Source: Ascidiaceihabitans sp039975415
Lineage (GTDB): Bacteria; Pseudomonadota; Alphaproteobacteria; Rhodobacterales; Rhodobacteraceae
Length of the DNA: 64,000 bases
Assembly: GCF_039975415.1 (NCBI RefSeq)
Contig: NZ_JBDWHD010000004.1
Direction: 5' to 3' (one strand)
The notes under the pieces are model-generated. The model ran no database searches and was not told the origin of the DNA. It saw only the letters and a list, made by a program, of their open reading frames with translations. Shown here one piece after another: positions 26,192-34,364 of this stretch (positions are counted from its first letter, which is position 1; every line of letters starts with the position of its first letter). Position numbers and translations under genes: made by a program.

Positions 26192-27073
26192 ATGACAGAC
26201 AAAACGGTTGTCATAGGTATTGGTGCGCAAAAGGGTGGCACGTCATGGCTGCACTATTTTTTGAAACACCATCCACAATGTGCGATGTCGTCGATCAAAG
26301 AACTGCATTATTTTGACTGTGTTGAAATGAAACGTCAGGCGTTTATGGCGGATATTGTAAAAACCCGTCGGGCTGCGATCTTTGGCGATCCCGACCGCAC
26401 GGCTGAAATCGTGGCCCCAATGTCTTATGAGGCCGCGCTGGAACGGTTTGAAAAGTGGTCCGATTTGATGACACATGAAACCATCGATAAAGACGCCTAT
26501 CTTAATTATCTATTGTTGGGCAGTGACGACGCGTCGGTTGTTGGTGAAGTAACACCCGCCTATGCAATGCTAAGCGCTGACAGTTTGCGTGAAATGCACA
26601 GCGTTGCCGCGAACACAAAGCTGATTTTCTTGATGCGCGATCCGGTGTCACGGTTGTGGTCGAACTTGCGTATGCGGGCGAAAAAACGGACGCAAACACC
26701 CGAAGACATGCTGGCGCATGCATTTGCCGATTTTGCCAAAATACAGGCCGGTGGGATCAAAGGGGTTGCCTGGCGTTCGGACTACCGAACGACGCTGGAC
26801 AATTTGAAAGCAACTTTGCCTGCACAAGATGTACATGTTGATTTCTTTGAAACCCTGTTTGACGACGGTGCGTCGCGGATTTGCAAGTTTCTTGGAATTG
26901 ATAACATCGAAGCCCCGGTCGAGACAAATGTAAATGAGGGCATAAAAATCGATTTGCCGCAGGATTTGGCGCATCAGATGTTTGTGTGGCTGAAGCCGCA
27001 ATACACGTATGTGCGCGACATGTTTGGACAATTGCCCGCCAAATGGACACAAAGCATGGAGGTCTACGCCTGA
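26192..27073 (+). CDS. Sulfotransferase family protein (first of pair in nuo operon)
   Basis: 293-residue P-loop-like sulfotransferase that would transfer sulfate from PAPS to a hydroxyl or amine. The 5'-phosphosulfate loop is GIGAQKGGTSWLHYFL (about 9-24), the next helix carries KELHYFD, and the 3'-phosphate site is FLMRDPVSRLWSNLRM (about 146-161). No signal peptide or membrane segment is visible, so it should be cytosolic. It sits between nuoC and nuoD; its stop overlaps the next start (TGATG). The acceptor (lipid, sugar or small molecule) is unknown. Codon and base use look slightly AT-richer than the nuo genes, suggesting later insertion. Confidence 0.88.
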   Translation: MTDKTVVIGIGAQKGGTSWLHYFLKHHPQCAMSSIKELHYFDCVEMKRQAFMADIVKTRRAAIFGDPDRTAEIVAPMSYEAALERFEKWSDLMTHETIDKDAYLNYLLLGSDDASVVGEVTPAYAMLSADSLREMHSVAANTKLIFLMRDPVSRLWSNLRMRAKKRTQTPEDMLAHAFADFAKIQAGGIKGVAWRSDYRTTLDNLKATLPAQDVHVDFFETLFDDGASRICKFLGIDNIEAPVETNVNEGIKIDLPQDLAHQMFVWLKPQYTYVRDMFGQLPAKWTQSMEVYA

Positions 27074-27246
27074 TGGATACTTTGTTTTGGTTGGCTGTTG
27101 CGGCCGCTACAATCATTCCAATGCTGAAATTGCTGCCATTTTTTGGTATTAATAAACTGTGGGCCTTTGCCTGCTTGTTACCCATCGGCACAGTCGTGTT
27201 GTTGTGGGTTATCGCGATGAAGCAACAAGAGCTGGAGAAGCGTTAA
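27073..27246 (+). CDS. Small two-segment membrane protein between sulfotransferases
   Basis: 57 residues, MDTLFWLAVAAATIIPMLKL then a second hydrophobic stretch (about 28-50) and a charged tail ending QQELEKR. Both ends are coupled by one-base overlaps: TGATG with the first sulfotransferase and TAATG with the second. The exact fit, with a reading frame free of rare codons, supports real translation. It may tether or assist the two sulfotransferases at the membrane, but this is inference; no family is recognised. Confidence 0.72.
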   Translation: MDTLFWLAVAAATIIPMLKLLPFFGINKLWAFACLLPIGTVVLLWVIAMKQQELEKR

Positions 27247-28139
27247 TGGCCGCTCCGACGTTTCTTTTCGGGATAGGGGCCGCGAAGGCGGGCACCACTT
27301 GGCTGGCGCAAGCCCTGCGTGCGCATCCGCAAGCGGCACTGCCCCCGTTCAAGGAAACGCACTATTTCGACAGCCTCGAACACGACAGCGCACTTTGGTC
27401 CATGGACCAGTTGATCGGTGTGCGCCAAGGGGTACGTGCTGATTTGGCGCAGGCCAAGACCCGAAAAATACGCGACCGGCTGACATTTCGTGTCAAGGAA
27501 ATGGACCGTTGGATGGGCTTAGTCGGTGCGAAGGTTGAAAACGACAAGCGGTACGAAGTCCTGATGCATCGCCGCGCAAACGATGAAACGCGGGTATGCG
27601 CCGACATCACGCCCGCCTATGCGTTGTTGTCTGAAAAAACGTACAAACGTATGGCTGCTTTGAATAGTGGAAATACACGCTTTGTGATGATCTTGCGCGA
27701 TCCGGTAGACCGGTTGTGGTCTAACCTTTCGATGACGGCGCAGCGACGGGCGAAACGCGGGCGTCCATTGGACGATGTGCAAAACGAATTGTTGCGTGGT
27801 ATCACGGATGGATCGAACTCTGCGGAAATGGCGCGATCTGACTACGCATCGACCTTGGCGCGGCTGACCAATGCTGTTCCAAAATCCAAGTTAAAAGTAT
27901 TGTTTTTTGAACAGTTGTTTGAAAAAGACACTTTGGAAGATTTGTCCGGGTTTCTGGGCTTCGATGATGTTTTGACGGGTCCGTCAGAACCTGCGAACGC
28001 CGGAGCAGGGCAGGCGATGGATGCAAACACACACACGCTCTTGGCGGATGCCATGCAGCCTCAATATGATTTTGTCATGTCCAGGTTCGATGCGGTTCCC
28101 CCGCGTTGGCAGGACAATATGAAGGGACCAGTGCAGTGA
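27246..28139 (+). CDS. Sulfotransferase family protein (second of pair in nuo operon)
   Basis: 297 residues, homologous to the first sulfotransferase: PAPS loop GIGAAKAGTTWLAQALR (about 10-26), PFKETHYFDS, and the 3'-phosphate site MILRDPVDRLWSNLSM (about 146-161), followed by SDYASTLARL and the C-terminal VLFFEQLFE strand. The pair probably arose by duplication. Its stop overlaps the nuoD start (TGATG), so nuoD translation is coupled to this foreign gene. ATG 27246 is set by the TAATG overlap; upstream in-frame codons lie in the small membrane gene. Confidence 0.88.
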   Translation: MAAPTFLFGIGAAKAGTTWLAQALRAHPQAALPPFKETHYFDSLEHDSALWSMDQLIGVRQGVRADLAQAKTRKIRDRLTFRVKEMDRWMGLVGAKVENDKRYEVLMHRRANDETRVCADITPAYALLSEKTYKRMAALNSGNTRFVMILRDPVDRLWSNLSMTAQRRAKRGRPLDDVQNELLRGITDGSNSAEMARSDYASTLARLTNAVPKSKLKVLFFEQLFEKDTLEDLSGFLGFDDVLTGPSEPANAGAGQAMDANTHTLLADAMQPQYDFVMSRFDAVPPRWQDNMKGPVQ

Positions 28140-29350
28140 TGGACGGCTCGAAATTTGACGACGCCTTGACGGGCGAACAAAAAATCCGGAATTTCAACAT
28201 CAATTTCGGGCCTCAACACCCGGCGGCACACGGTGTTTTGCGCTTGGTGCTTGAGTTGGACGGCGAAGTTGTGGAACGGTGCGATCCGCACATCGGTTTG
28301 TTGCACCGTGGCACTGAAAAGTTGATGGAATCGCGCACCTATCTGCAAAACCTGCCTTATTTCGACCGCCTCGATTACGTGGCGCCAATGAATCAGGAGC
28401 ACGCATGGTGTTTGGCGATCGAGAAGCTGACCGGCGTTGAAGTGCCGCGTCGCGCGTCGCTGATCCGTGTGCTGTATTGCGAAATTGGCCGTGTTTTGAA
28501 CCACTTGCTGAACGTGACGACACAGGCTTTGGATGTGGGGGCTTTGACGCCGCCGTTGTGGGGCTTTGAAGAGCGCGAAAAACTGATGATTTTCTACGAA
28601 CGTGCCTGTGGCGCACGTTTGCACGCAGCCTACTTCCGCCCCGGTGGTGTGCATCAGGATTTGCCTGATGATTTGCTTGATGACATCGAACAATGGGCGC
28701 ATGAATTCCCCAATATGTTAAACGATATTGACGGGCTTCTGACCGAAAACCGTATCTTCAAACAGCGTAACTGCGATATTGGCGTTGTTACCGAAGAAGA
28801 CATCCTGAACTATGGGTTTTCCGGTGTGATGGTACGCGGCTCTGGGATGGCATGGGATTTGCGCCGTGCGCAGCCCTATGAATGCTACGACGAATTTGAT
28901 TTCCAAATCCCGGTCGGTAAAAACGGCGATTGCTATGACCGTTACCTGTGCCGCATGGAAGAGATGCGTCAATCTGTGTCGATCATCAAACAGGCTATTG
29001 GCAAATTGCGTGAAGCGACAGGTGATGTTCTGGCGCGAGGCAAGATTACGCCACCGTCGCGGTCAGACATGAAAACCTCGATGGAAAGCCTGATCCACCA
29101 CTTCAAGCTTTACACAGAAGGGTTCCATGTGCCCGAAGGCGAGGTTTACGTGGCCGTTGAGGCGCCGAAAGGTGAATTTGGCGTCTACCTTGTGGCAGAT
29201 GGCTCAAACAAGCCATACCGCTGCAAAATCCGCGCACCCGGGTTCCTGCATCTACAGGCTATGGATCACATCAGCAAAGGGCACCAACTGGCTGATGTTG
29301 CTGCGATTATTGGCACCATGGATGTCGTATTCGGGGAAATCGACCGATAA
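28139..29350 (+). CDS. nuoD: NADH-quinone oxidoreductase subunit D
   Basis: 49-kDa subunit that forms the quinone-binding pocket with NuoB. 403 residues. GPQHPAAHGVLRLVLELDGE (about 24-43), HRGTEKLMESRTYLQNLPYFDRLDYV region (its HRGTEKL core near 56) and AHGVL-type motifs match the family; the C-terminus ends GTMDVVFGEIDR as usual. ATG 28139 overlaps the sulfotransferase stop and is the only start that matches the family N-terminus. Confidence 0.97.
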   Translation: MDGSKFDDALTGEQKIRNFNINFGPQHPAAHGVLRLVLELDGEVVERCDPHIGLLHRGTEKLMESRTYLQNLPYFDRLDYVAPMNQEHAWCLAIEKLTGVEVPRRASLIRVLYCEIGRVLNHLLNVTTQALDVGALTPPLWGFEEREKLMIFYERACGARLHAAYFRPGGVHQDLPDDLLDDIEQWAHEFPNMLNDIDGLLTENRIFKQRNCDIGVVTEEDILNYGFSGVMVRGSGMAWDLRRAQPYECYDEFDFQIPVGKNGDCYDRYLCRMEEMRQSVSIIKQAIGKLREATGDVLARGKITPPSRSDMKTSMESLIHHFKLYTEGFHVPEGEVYVAVEAPKGEFGVYLVADGSNKPYRCKIRAPGFLHLQAMDHISKGHQLADVAAIIGTMDVVFGEIDR

Positions 29351-29433
29351 TGCAACGGATCCCACTTCATCTCGCTCAAAAAACCTCCGCCGGAGGCTCC
29401 TGCAGTCTCCGCACGCATCAAGGTAAAATCTAA
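29350..29433 (+). CDS. Candidate 27-codon linker ORF between nuoD and nuoE
   Basis: ATG at 29350 shares a base with the nuoD stop (TAATG), and the TAA at 29431-29433 shares a base with the nuoE ATG (TAATG again). The product would begin MQRIPLHLAQKTSAGG and be basic, with one Cys. The 82-base gap between nuoD and nuoE is thus spanned exactly by one open frame. nuoE itself has only a weak ribosome site (AAGG), which fits re-initiation. Coincidence cannot be ruled out for so short a frame. Confidence 0.35.
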   Translation: MQRIPLHLAQKTSAGGSCSLRTHQGKI

Positions 29434-30587
29434 TGCTCCGCCGCTTGCACAAAGACCAACCAGACAGTTTCGCTTTCACCCCAGCCAACCAGGCATGGGC
29501 CGAAGCGCAGATCACCAAATACCCCGAAGGACGCCAGGCTTCGGCGATCATCCCTTTGTTGTGGCGTGCGCAAGAACAAGAAGGCTGGCTGACACGGCCA
29601 GCCATTGAGCACATCTCGGATATGCTGGGCCTGGCTTACATCCGTGGTCTCGAAGTCGCATCTTTTTACTTCATGTTTCAGTTGCAACCTGTTGGAACAG
29701 TGGCACATATTCAGGTTTGTGGCACCACGTCCTGCATGATCTGCGGCGCCGAGGATCTGATCGGTGTTTGCAAAGAAAAGATCGCCGCCAAACCGCACGA
29801 GGTTTCGCAAGATGGCAAGTTCTCGTGGGAAGAGGTGGAATGTCTGGGGTCGTGTTCAAACGCACCAATGGCACAGATCGGCAAAGACTATTACGAGGAT
29901 CTGACAACGGCCCGCTTCACAGAAATTCTTGAGGAACTGGCCGACGGTAAAGTGCCCACGCCGGGGCCGCAAAATGGCCGCTATGCGTCCGAACCTTTGT
30001 CGGGCATAACAAGCTTAAAAGACTTCGACAGCGGCAAAACCCAGTACAATGCGTCCGTTCAGCTTGCGACGGATATTGGTGACACGGTCAAGCGTATTGA
30101 CGGCACAGAAGTGCCTTTGCTTGCACCGTGGCAAGGCAAGGCCGCCAATGCCTCAACGACGCCGAAAGCCAAAGCGGCGAAAACGCCTGCAGTGTCCAAG
30201 GCGCCAGCGTCTGAAAAGAAATCCACCGCAAAACCCAAACCATCTAAACCTGCAGCCGCGTCGGCAACCCCCGTTTCTGCCGCGTCTGGACCTGGTAAAA
30301 AGCCCCGAACCATGAGTGCGCCGCGCAAAGCCGGTGCTGATGATTTGAAGTTGATCAAAGGCATTGGCCCAAAACTTGAGGCTTTGGTGAACTCTTTAGG
30401 TTTTTTCCACTACGACCAGATTTCCAAATGGACCGCGGAAGAAGTGTCTTGGGTTGATCAGAATCTTGCCGGTTTCAAAGGTCGCGTGACCCGTGACACT
30501 TGGGTGGACCAAGCCCGCGCACTGGCGGCTGGCGAAGAAACAGAATTTTCCCAACGCGCAAAAAAAGACGGTATCTATAAAAAATAA
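29433..30587 (+). CDS. nuoE: NADH-quinone oxidoreductase subunit E with C-terminal helix-hairpin-helix-like extension
   Basis: 24-kDa subunit carrying the 2Fe-2S cluster N1a beside NuoF. The thioredoxin-like domain (about 1-175) has VCGTTSCMICGAEDL and ECLGSCSNAP, giving the four Cys ligands. Standard NuoE has about 170-240 residues; this one has 384. Residues about 225-300 are an Ala/Lys/Pro-rich linker, and 301-384 are a second domain, GADDLKLIKGIGPKLEALVN onward, with the LIKGIGPKLE signature of helix-hairpin-helix proteins. The same domain ends the next gene's product. Extended NuoE proteins are known in Rhodobacterales; the domain's role is not established. Confidence 0.94.
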   Translation: MLRRLHKDQPDSFAFTPANQAWAEAQITKYPEGRQASAIIPLLWRAQEQEGWLTRPAIEHISDMLGLAYIRGLEVASFYFMFQLQPVGTVAHIQVCGTTSCMICGAEDLIGVCKEKIAAKPHEVSQDGKFSWEEVECLGSCSNAPMAQIGKDYYEDLTTARFTEILEELADGKVPTPGPQNGRYASEPLSGITSLKDFDSGKTQYNASVQLATDIGDTVKRIDGTEVPLLAPWQGKAANASTTPKAKAAKTPAVSKAPASEKKSTAKPKPSKPAAASATPVSAASGPGKKPRTMSAPRKAGADDLKLIKGIGPKLEALVNSLGFFHYDQISKWTAEEVSWVDQNLAGFKGRVTRDTWVDQARALAAGEETEFSQRAKKDGIYKK

Positions 30588-30619
30588 TACGAACATAAAA
30601 AGACGGGAGAGGGACGACT

Positions 30620-31666
30620 ATGGATAACAATCAAGGAAGTATGGGCTGCGCCTTAGGGTGTTGGTTGGTTGCTGCTTTGGGCGGCTTGCTGGCAATGGTT
30701 TTGCTGATCTTTATCGGCGGATGGACCTTTATGCAGGCAGCCTTCATCGGTGCTGTTATATTTATTGTTGCGGGTTTGCTTCTTAGCCTGGTGATGTGCA
30801 AACCGCTGCCCGCGCCAGGTGCACAGTCCGAAGTCGAAACGCCTTTGGCCCGCGCTCAGGCGCAGAACGCTGCCGATACTGTAGCATCTGCCCCAACCAC
30901 TGCATCACAAAGCGCGGCTGGGGCGACAGCGCCTGCGGCTCCAACGTCTGCTACAGATGCCACGCCGTCAGACGCCGATGCATCGACAGATACATCCACA
31001 TCGGGGGCTGCAGCATCGCCTGCTCCGGTTGCAGCGGCAGCAACCGCCAGCACAGCCGCAGTAATTAAACCGTCTGCAGAGCTGAAAGGCACAAAGGAAC
31101 TTGCAGAACGCAAGGGCACTTACAAATACGAAAAGCCGGTGGAAGACGCGCCCAAGGCCAAAGCCCCGACCAAGAAAGCGGCTGCGAAAAAGCCAGCGGC
31201 GAAAAAGGCAGATGCAAAACCGGCTGAGACAAAGGCTGCGGCGACAAAACAAGCACCCGCCAAAAAAGCACCTGCCAAAAAGGCAGCCACGGCCGAGAAA
31301 GCACCGACCAAGAAATCGGCAGCTGAAAAACCTGCAAGCGCTGCAAAACCTGCGGCGGCCAAACGTGCGCCGGTTGCAGCGGACGGCAAGCCTGAAACCC
31401 TGACCGCCGCACGCGGCGGCGCGGCCGATGATCTCAAACAGATCAAAGGTGTGGGACCGGGTCTTGAAAAGACATTAAACGAACTTGGCTTTTACCACTT
31501 CGATCAAGTTGCCGGTTGGCGCAAAAAAGAGATCGAATGGGTGGACAGCCGCTTAAAGTTCAAAGGCCGCATCGAGCGGGACGAGTGGACCAAACAAGCC
31601 AAAGTTTTGGCAAAAGGCGGGACTACCGACTTCTCGAACAAGGTTAAGAAAGGTGGCGTTTACTAA
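30620..31666 (+). CDS. Membrane-anchored Ala/Lys-rich protein with the NuoE-type C-terminal domain
   Basis: 348 residues in three parts. Two hydrophobic segments (about 12-33 and 36-56) form a membrane hairpin. Residues about 65-265 are low complexity, first Ala/Thr/Ser/Pro-rich, then repeated Lys-Lys-Ala and Pro-Ala-Lys-Lys units, probably an extended linker. The C-terminal 81 residues (31421-31663) from AADDLKQIKGVGPGLEKTLN are clearly homologous to the last 84 residues of NuoE, roughly half identical by eye. It could hold the NuoE extension at the membrane or compete with it. The gene lies 32 bases after nuoE. Confidence 0.8.
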   Translation: MDNNQGSMGCALGCWLVAALGGLLAMVLLIFIGGWTFMQAAFIGAVIFIVAGLLLSLVMCKPLPAPGAQSEVETPLARAQAQNAADTVASAPTTASQSAAGATAPAAPTSATDATPSDADASTDTSTSGAAASPAPVAAAATASTAAVIKPSAELKGTKELAERKGTYKYEKPVEDAPKAKAPTKKAAAKKPAAKKADAKPAETKAAATKQAPAKKAPAKKAATAEKAPTKKSAAEKPASAAKPAAAKRAPVAADGKPETLTAARGGAADDLKQIKGVGPGLEKTLNELGFYHFDQVAGWRKKEIEWVDSRLKFKGRIERDEWTKQAKVLAKGGTTDFSNKVKKGGVY

Positions 31667-31681
31667 ACGCTAAACAAAACT

Positions 31682-31900
31682 GTGCAAAGCCAAGACACAA
31701 CCACAAAAGCAGGACAGCGTGTTGCGCTGGTAATTGCCGGATTGGGCATATTTTGGCTTTGCGCGAATTTGGCAGGTTCCTATTTCGGCTGGTCCAACCG
31801 GACCCGCGCCTTGATGGACTTAGCCACGCTCGCCGGTTTCGGCGCAGCACTTTGGATCGTTTTTAAAATCTGGCGACAGCGCCAGACAGACAAGGGTTAG
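31682..31900 (+). CDS. Small membrane protein, DUF5337-like
   Basis: 72 residues with two membrane segments (about 13-34 and 41-61) and a basic C-terminus (WRQRQTDKG). The pattern, with GSYFGWSNRTRALMDLATLAGF between the segments (core GWSNRTRALMDL), fits the small DUF5337 proteins encoded before nuoF in Rhodobacterales; the family name is recalled, not searched. GTG start at 31682. It ends five bases before nuoF and may be an accessory or assembly factor of complex I. Confidence 0.75.
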   Translation: MQSQDTTTKAGQRVALVIAGLGIFWLCANLAGSYFGWSNRTRALMDLATLAGFGAALWIVFKIWRQRQTDKG

Positions 31901-31904
31901 CGTT

Positions 31905-33200
31905 ATGCTGAAGGACCAGGACCGCATCTTTACCAACTTGTACGGCATGCATGATCGTACATTGGCAGGCGCCAAAGCGCGTGGCCACTGGGATGGCACA
32001 GCGGCCATGATCAAAAAGGGCCGCGACTGGATCGTCGACGAGATGAAGAAATCAGGTCTGCGTGGGCGGGGTGGTGCAGGCTTCCCGACTGGGTTGAAAT
32101 GGTCCTTCATGCCTAAGGAAAGCGACGGTCGCCCGTCTTACCTTGTTGTGAATGCCGACGAATCCGAACCCGGCACCTGCAAAGACCGTGAGATCATGCG
32201 CCATGATCCGCACACGTTGATCGAAGGCTGCTTGATTGCGTCCTTCGCCATGAATGCAAACGCCTGCTACATCTATATTCGTGGTGAATACATCCGCGAA
32301 AAAGAGGCCCTGCAAGCGGCCATTGATGAAGCCTATGATGCGGGTCTTTTGGGCAAGAATGCCGCGAAATCCGGCTGGGATTTTGACCTTTACTTGCACC
32401 ACGGTGCGGGGGCCTACATTTGCGGCGAAGAAACATCGCTGTTGGAAAGCCTTGAAGGTAAAAAAGGCATGCCACGCATGAAGCCGCCATTTCCTGCTGG
32501 CGCAGGTCTTTATGGCTGCCCGACAACCGTGAACAATGTGGAATCGATTGCCGTTGTGCCAACGATCCTGCGACGCGGGGCAGAGTGGTTTTCGGGCTTC
32601 GGTCGCGCAAACAATGCGGGCACAAAACTGTTTGCGATTTCCGGTCACGTCAACACTCCTTGTGTCGTCGAAGAGGCCATGTCGATTGGTTTCGAAGAGT
32701 TGATCGAAACCCATTGTGGCGGCATTCGCGGCGGTTGGGACAATTTGAAGGCTGTGATCCCGGGCGGGTCTTCGGTGCCGATGATCCCGGGCAAAGACAT
32801 GCGCGACGCTATCATGGATTTCGACTATTTGCGCGAGCAACGGTCCGGTCTTGGCACTGCAGCTGTCATCGTCATGGATAATTCCACAGACGTGATCAAA
32901 GCAATCTGGCGCTTGTCCAAATTCTACAAACACGAAAGCTGCGGCCAGTGTACGCCGTGCCGTGAAGGCACCGGCTGGATGATGCGCGTGATGGACCGTC
33001 TGGTCACAGGCGAGGCAGAGCCAGAAGAAATCGACATGTTGCTTGATGTGACCAAACAGGTCGAAGGCCACACAATTTGTGCTTTGGGTGATGCCGCAGC
33101 GTGGCCCATTCAAGGGCTGATCCGGCATTTCCGCGATGAGATCGAAGATCGCATCAAACACAAACGTACCGGGCGCGTCAGCGCAGTGGCGGCGGAATGA
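31905..33200 (+). CDS. nuoF: NADH-quinone oxidoreductase subunit F
   Basis: 51-kDa subunit that binds NADH and FMN and holds 4Fe-4S cluster N3. 431 residues. The NADH-binding glycine loop is GLRGRGGAGFPTGLKW (about 50-65), the FMN site is ICGEETSLLESLEGK (about 178-192 region), and the cluster motif CGQCTPCREG (about 346-355) with a distant Cys in HTICALGDA gives the N3 ligands. Overlaps the next gene by four bases. Confidence 0.97.
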   Translation: MLKDQDRIFTNLYGMHDRTLAGAKARGHWDGTAAMIKKGRDWIVDEMKKSGLRGRGGAGFPTGLKWSFMPKESDGRPSYLVVNADESEPGTCKDREIMRHDPHTLIEGCLIASFAMNANACYIYIRGEYIREKEALQAAIDEAYDAGLLGKNAAKSGWDFDLYLHHGAGAYICGEETSLLESLEGKKGMPRMKPPFPAGAGLYGCPTTVNNVESIAVVPTILRRGAEWFSGFGRANNAGTKLFAISGHVNTPCVVEEAMSIGFEELIETHCGGIRGGWDNLKAVIPGGSSVPMIPGKDMRDAIMDFDYLREQRSGLGTAAVIVMDNSTDVIKAIWRLSKFYKHESCGQCTPCREGTGWMMRVMDRLVTGEAEPEEIDMLLDVTKQVEGHTICALGDAAAWPIQGLIRHFRDEIEDRIKHKRTGRVSAVAAE

Positions 33201-33589
33201 GCTTGATGTCGCACAGTACAACATCGGCGACAGTGCTTGCCTTGACACTTTGTGCAGCGCCCGCCTTCGCAGGGCCTAAAACCAAAGTTTCTGTCTTGTT
33301 CCAAGATTTTCCCAAAGGAACGGTTTGCGGCGCAGAGGGCACGCGGGTTGCTCCCAAACTGTCCAAGAAAAGAGGACACCCCAAAGTCGACGTGAAAAAG
33401 TACGGGGACATCGGGACATTCTTTTGCGTTTTGCCGGACGGGCGACGTGTTGTTACAGATGTGAACAAACGTCTGCCAGAGGGTTCAAAATCTGCGGGTG
33501 TGACCGTTTATCCTAATGGCCAAACGTACCTGACGGTCAATGCAGCCGCCGGTTTGGTTCAATTGCAATTTGAAAACACGTTGAAGTAG
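33197..33589 (+). CDS. Secreted hypothetical protein between nuoF and nuoG
   Basis: 130 residues with a Sec signal peptide: hydrophobic stretch LALTLCAAP and likely cleavage after AFA (about residue 25). The mature part is basic, with two Cys (in TVCGAEGTR and TFFCVLPDG) that could form a disulfide, and short beta-strand-like segments. ATG 33197 overlaps the nuoF stop (ATGA); ATG 33206 is an alternative start with a shorter signal. No family recognised; it is exported to the periplasm and therefore on the opposite side of the membrane from the complex I peripheral arm. Confidence 0.72.
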   Translation: MSLMSHSTTSATVLALTLCAAPAFAGPKTKVSVLFQDFPKGTVCGAEGTRVAPKLSKKRGHPKVDVKKYGDIGTFFCVLPDGRRVVTDVNKRLPEGSKSAGVTVYPNGQTYLTVNAAAGLVQLQFENTLK

Positions 33590-33591
33590 GA

Positions 33592-34035
33592 ATGCCACAC
33601 GTGACAGGTGTCAGACATATCAAAGCGAACAGGCGCGGCGGGAAACTGTTTGCCGCTTTGATCGCTGTGTGCGGTGTGGCCGGTACGGGACAGGCTGCAG
33701 AACGCCCTGCGCCTGATTACTATTTGGACGCTCTGATCGATACGACCACCGCGCAGCAACTCGCGCTTTCTTGTCCGACGTTAAGTGTAAATTTGCCACG
33801 GGTGGCGCAGGCTACGGGCGACGTTATCGCGCGGCTTGAGGAAGACGGATTTACCATGACCGCGGAACAAACCGGCATGGAAGATGCAACCGATGCACTG
33901 GCGTCACGTCAGGACGCGTTTGTGACGAAATACGGTCTGCAGAATCCATCCGCTGATGCGGTGTGCGCGGCGGGGCGGGCTGAAATCCAAGAGGGGACTG
34001 TGATGGGTAGCTATTTGATTGAGGTGTCGGGATGA
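33592..34035 (+). CDS. DUF5333-like secreted protein (copy 1)
   Basis: 147 residues. A hydrophobic stretch (about 19-33) ending GTGQAAE looks like a signal peptide, although the preceding basic region is long. The mature part has ALSCPTLSVNL and a C-terminal VCAAGRAEIQEGTVMGSYLI, the two-Cys pattern of DUF5333 proteins that lie in nuo operons of Rhodobacterales (recalled, not searched). A second copy lies at 34497. Two bases after the preceding gene and overlapping the next by four. Likely periplasmic; function unknown. Confidence 0.72.
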   Translation: MPHVTGVRHIKANRRGGKLFAALIAVCGVAGTGQAAERPAPDYYLDALIDTTTAQQLALSCPTLSVNLPRVAQATGDVIARLEEDGFTMTAEQTGMEDATDALASRQDAFVTKYGLQNPSADAVCAAGRAEIQEGTVMGSYLIEVSG

Positions 34036-34364
34036 TTGTGAAGTATTCCTTGGGCATACTTGCAGTCGCCGCAACTTTGGCAGCCTGCAACAAGAAGGAA
34101 GATGCGATTGCATTTGACGGCCAGTTCTTTCGCGCCAAACTTTCTAAGGTCGACAAACAGCGCGATCAGTTCACCGTAACAATTGGTCCTGTGTCGTCTT
34201 CCTTAGATGGTGCCAAAGAAGCCGGCCGCTATGAGGCCACACGGTATTGCATCGAACAATTCGGCACATCCGACAAAACATGGGTCATTGGCCCGGACAG
34301 CCCGAACGAACAGCTTCGTATTGAAGGTGACAAACTTGTTTTGCGCGGAGCCTGCGTAGAGTGA
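34032..34364 (+). CDS. Small lipoprotein between nuoF and nuoG
   Basis: 110 residues. The N-terminus MIVKYSLGILAVAATLAACN has a lipobox LAAC with the Cys at residue 19. The mature domain has FRAKLSKVDKQRDQFTVTIG, TRYCIEQFGTSDKTWV and a C-terminal GACVE. Its last part resembles that of the lipoprotein at 36914, which ends AACVEKG, suggesting a distant paralogue. Start overlaps the previous stop (ATGA). Probably anchored on the periplasmic face of the inner membrane or the outer membrane; function unknown. Confidence 0.73.
   Translation: MIVKYSLGILAVAATLAACNKKEDAIAFDGQFFRAKLSKVDKQRDQFTVTIGPVSSSLDGAKEAGRYEATRYCIEQFGTSDKTWVIGPDSPNEQLRIEGDKLVLRGACVE

Noticed and set aside
26145..26195. 16-codon ORF between nuoC and the first sulfotransferase, overlapping its start by ATGA
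   Set aside because: Too short to judge, no ribosome site, and such overlaps occur by chance; the sulfotransferase has its own AGGT site.
29384..29396. Palindrome CCTCCGCCGGAGG in the nuoD-nuoE gap
   Set aside because: Only a five-base-pair stem with a three-base loop and no T run; it is weak as a terminator and lies in a frame that may be translated.
31140..31380. Repetitive Ala/Lys/Pro codons that could suggest a DNA repeat array
   Set aside because: The units vary in sequence and keep the reading frame; this is a low-complexity protein linker, not a CRISPR or satellite array.
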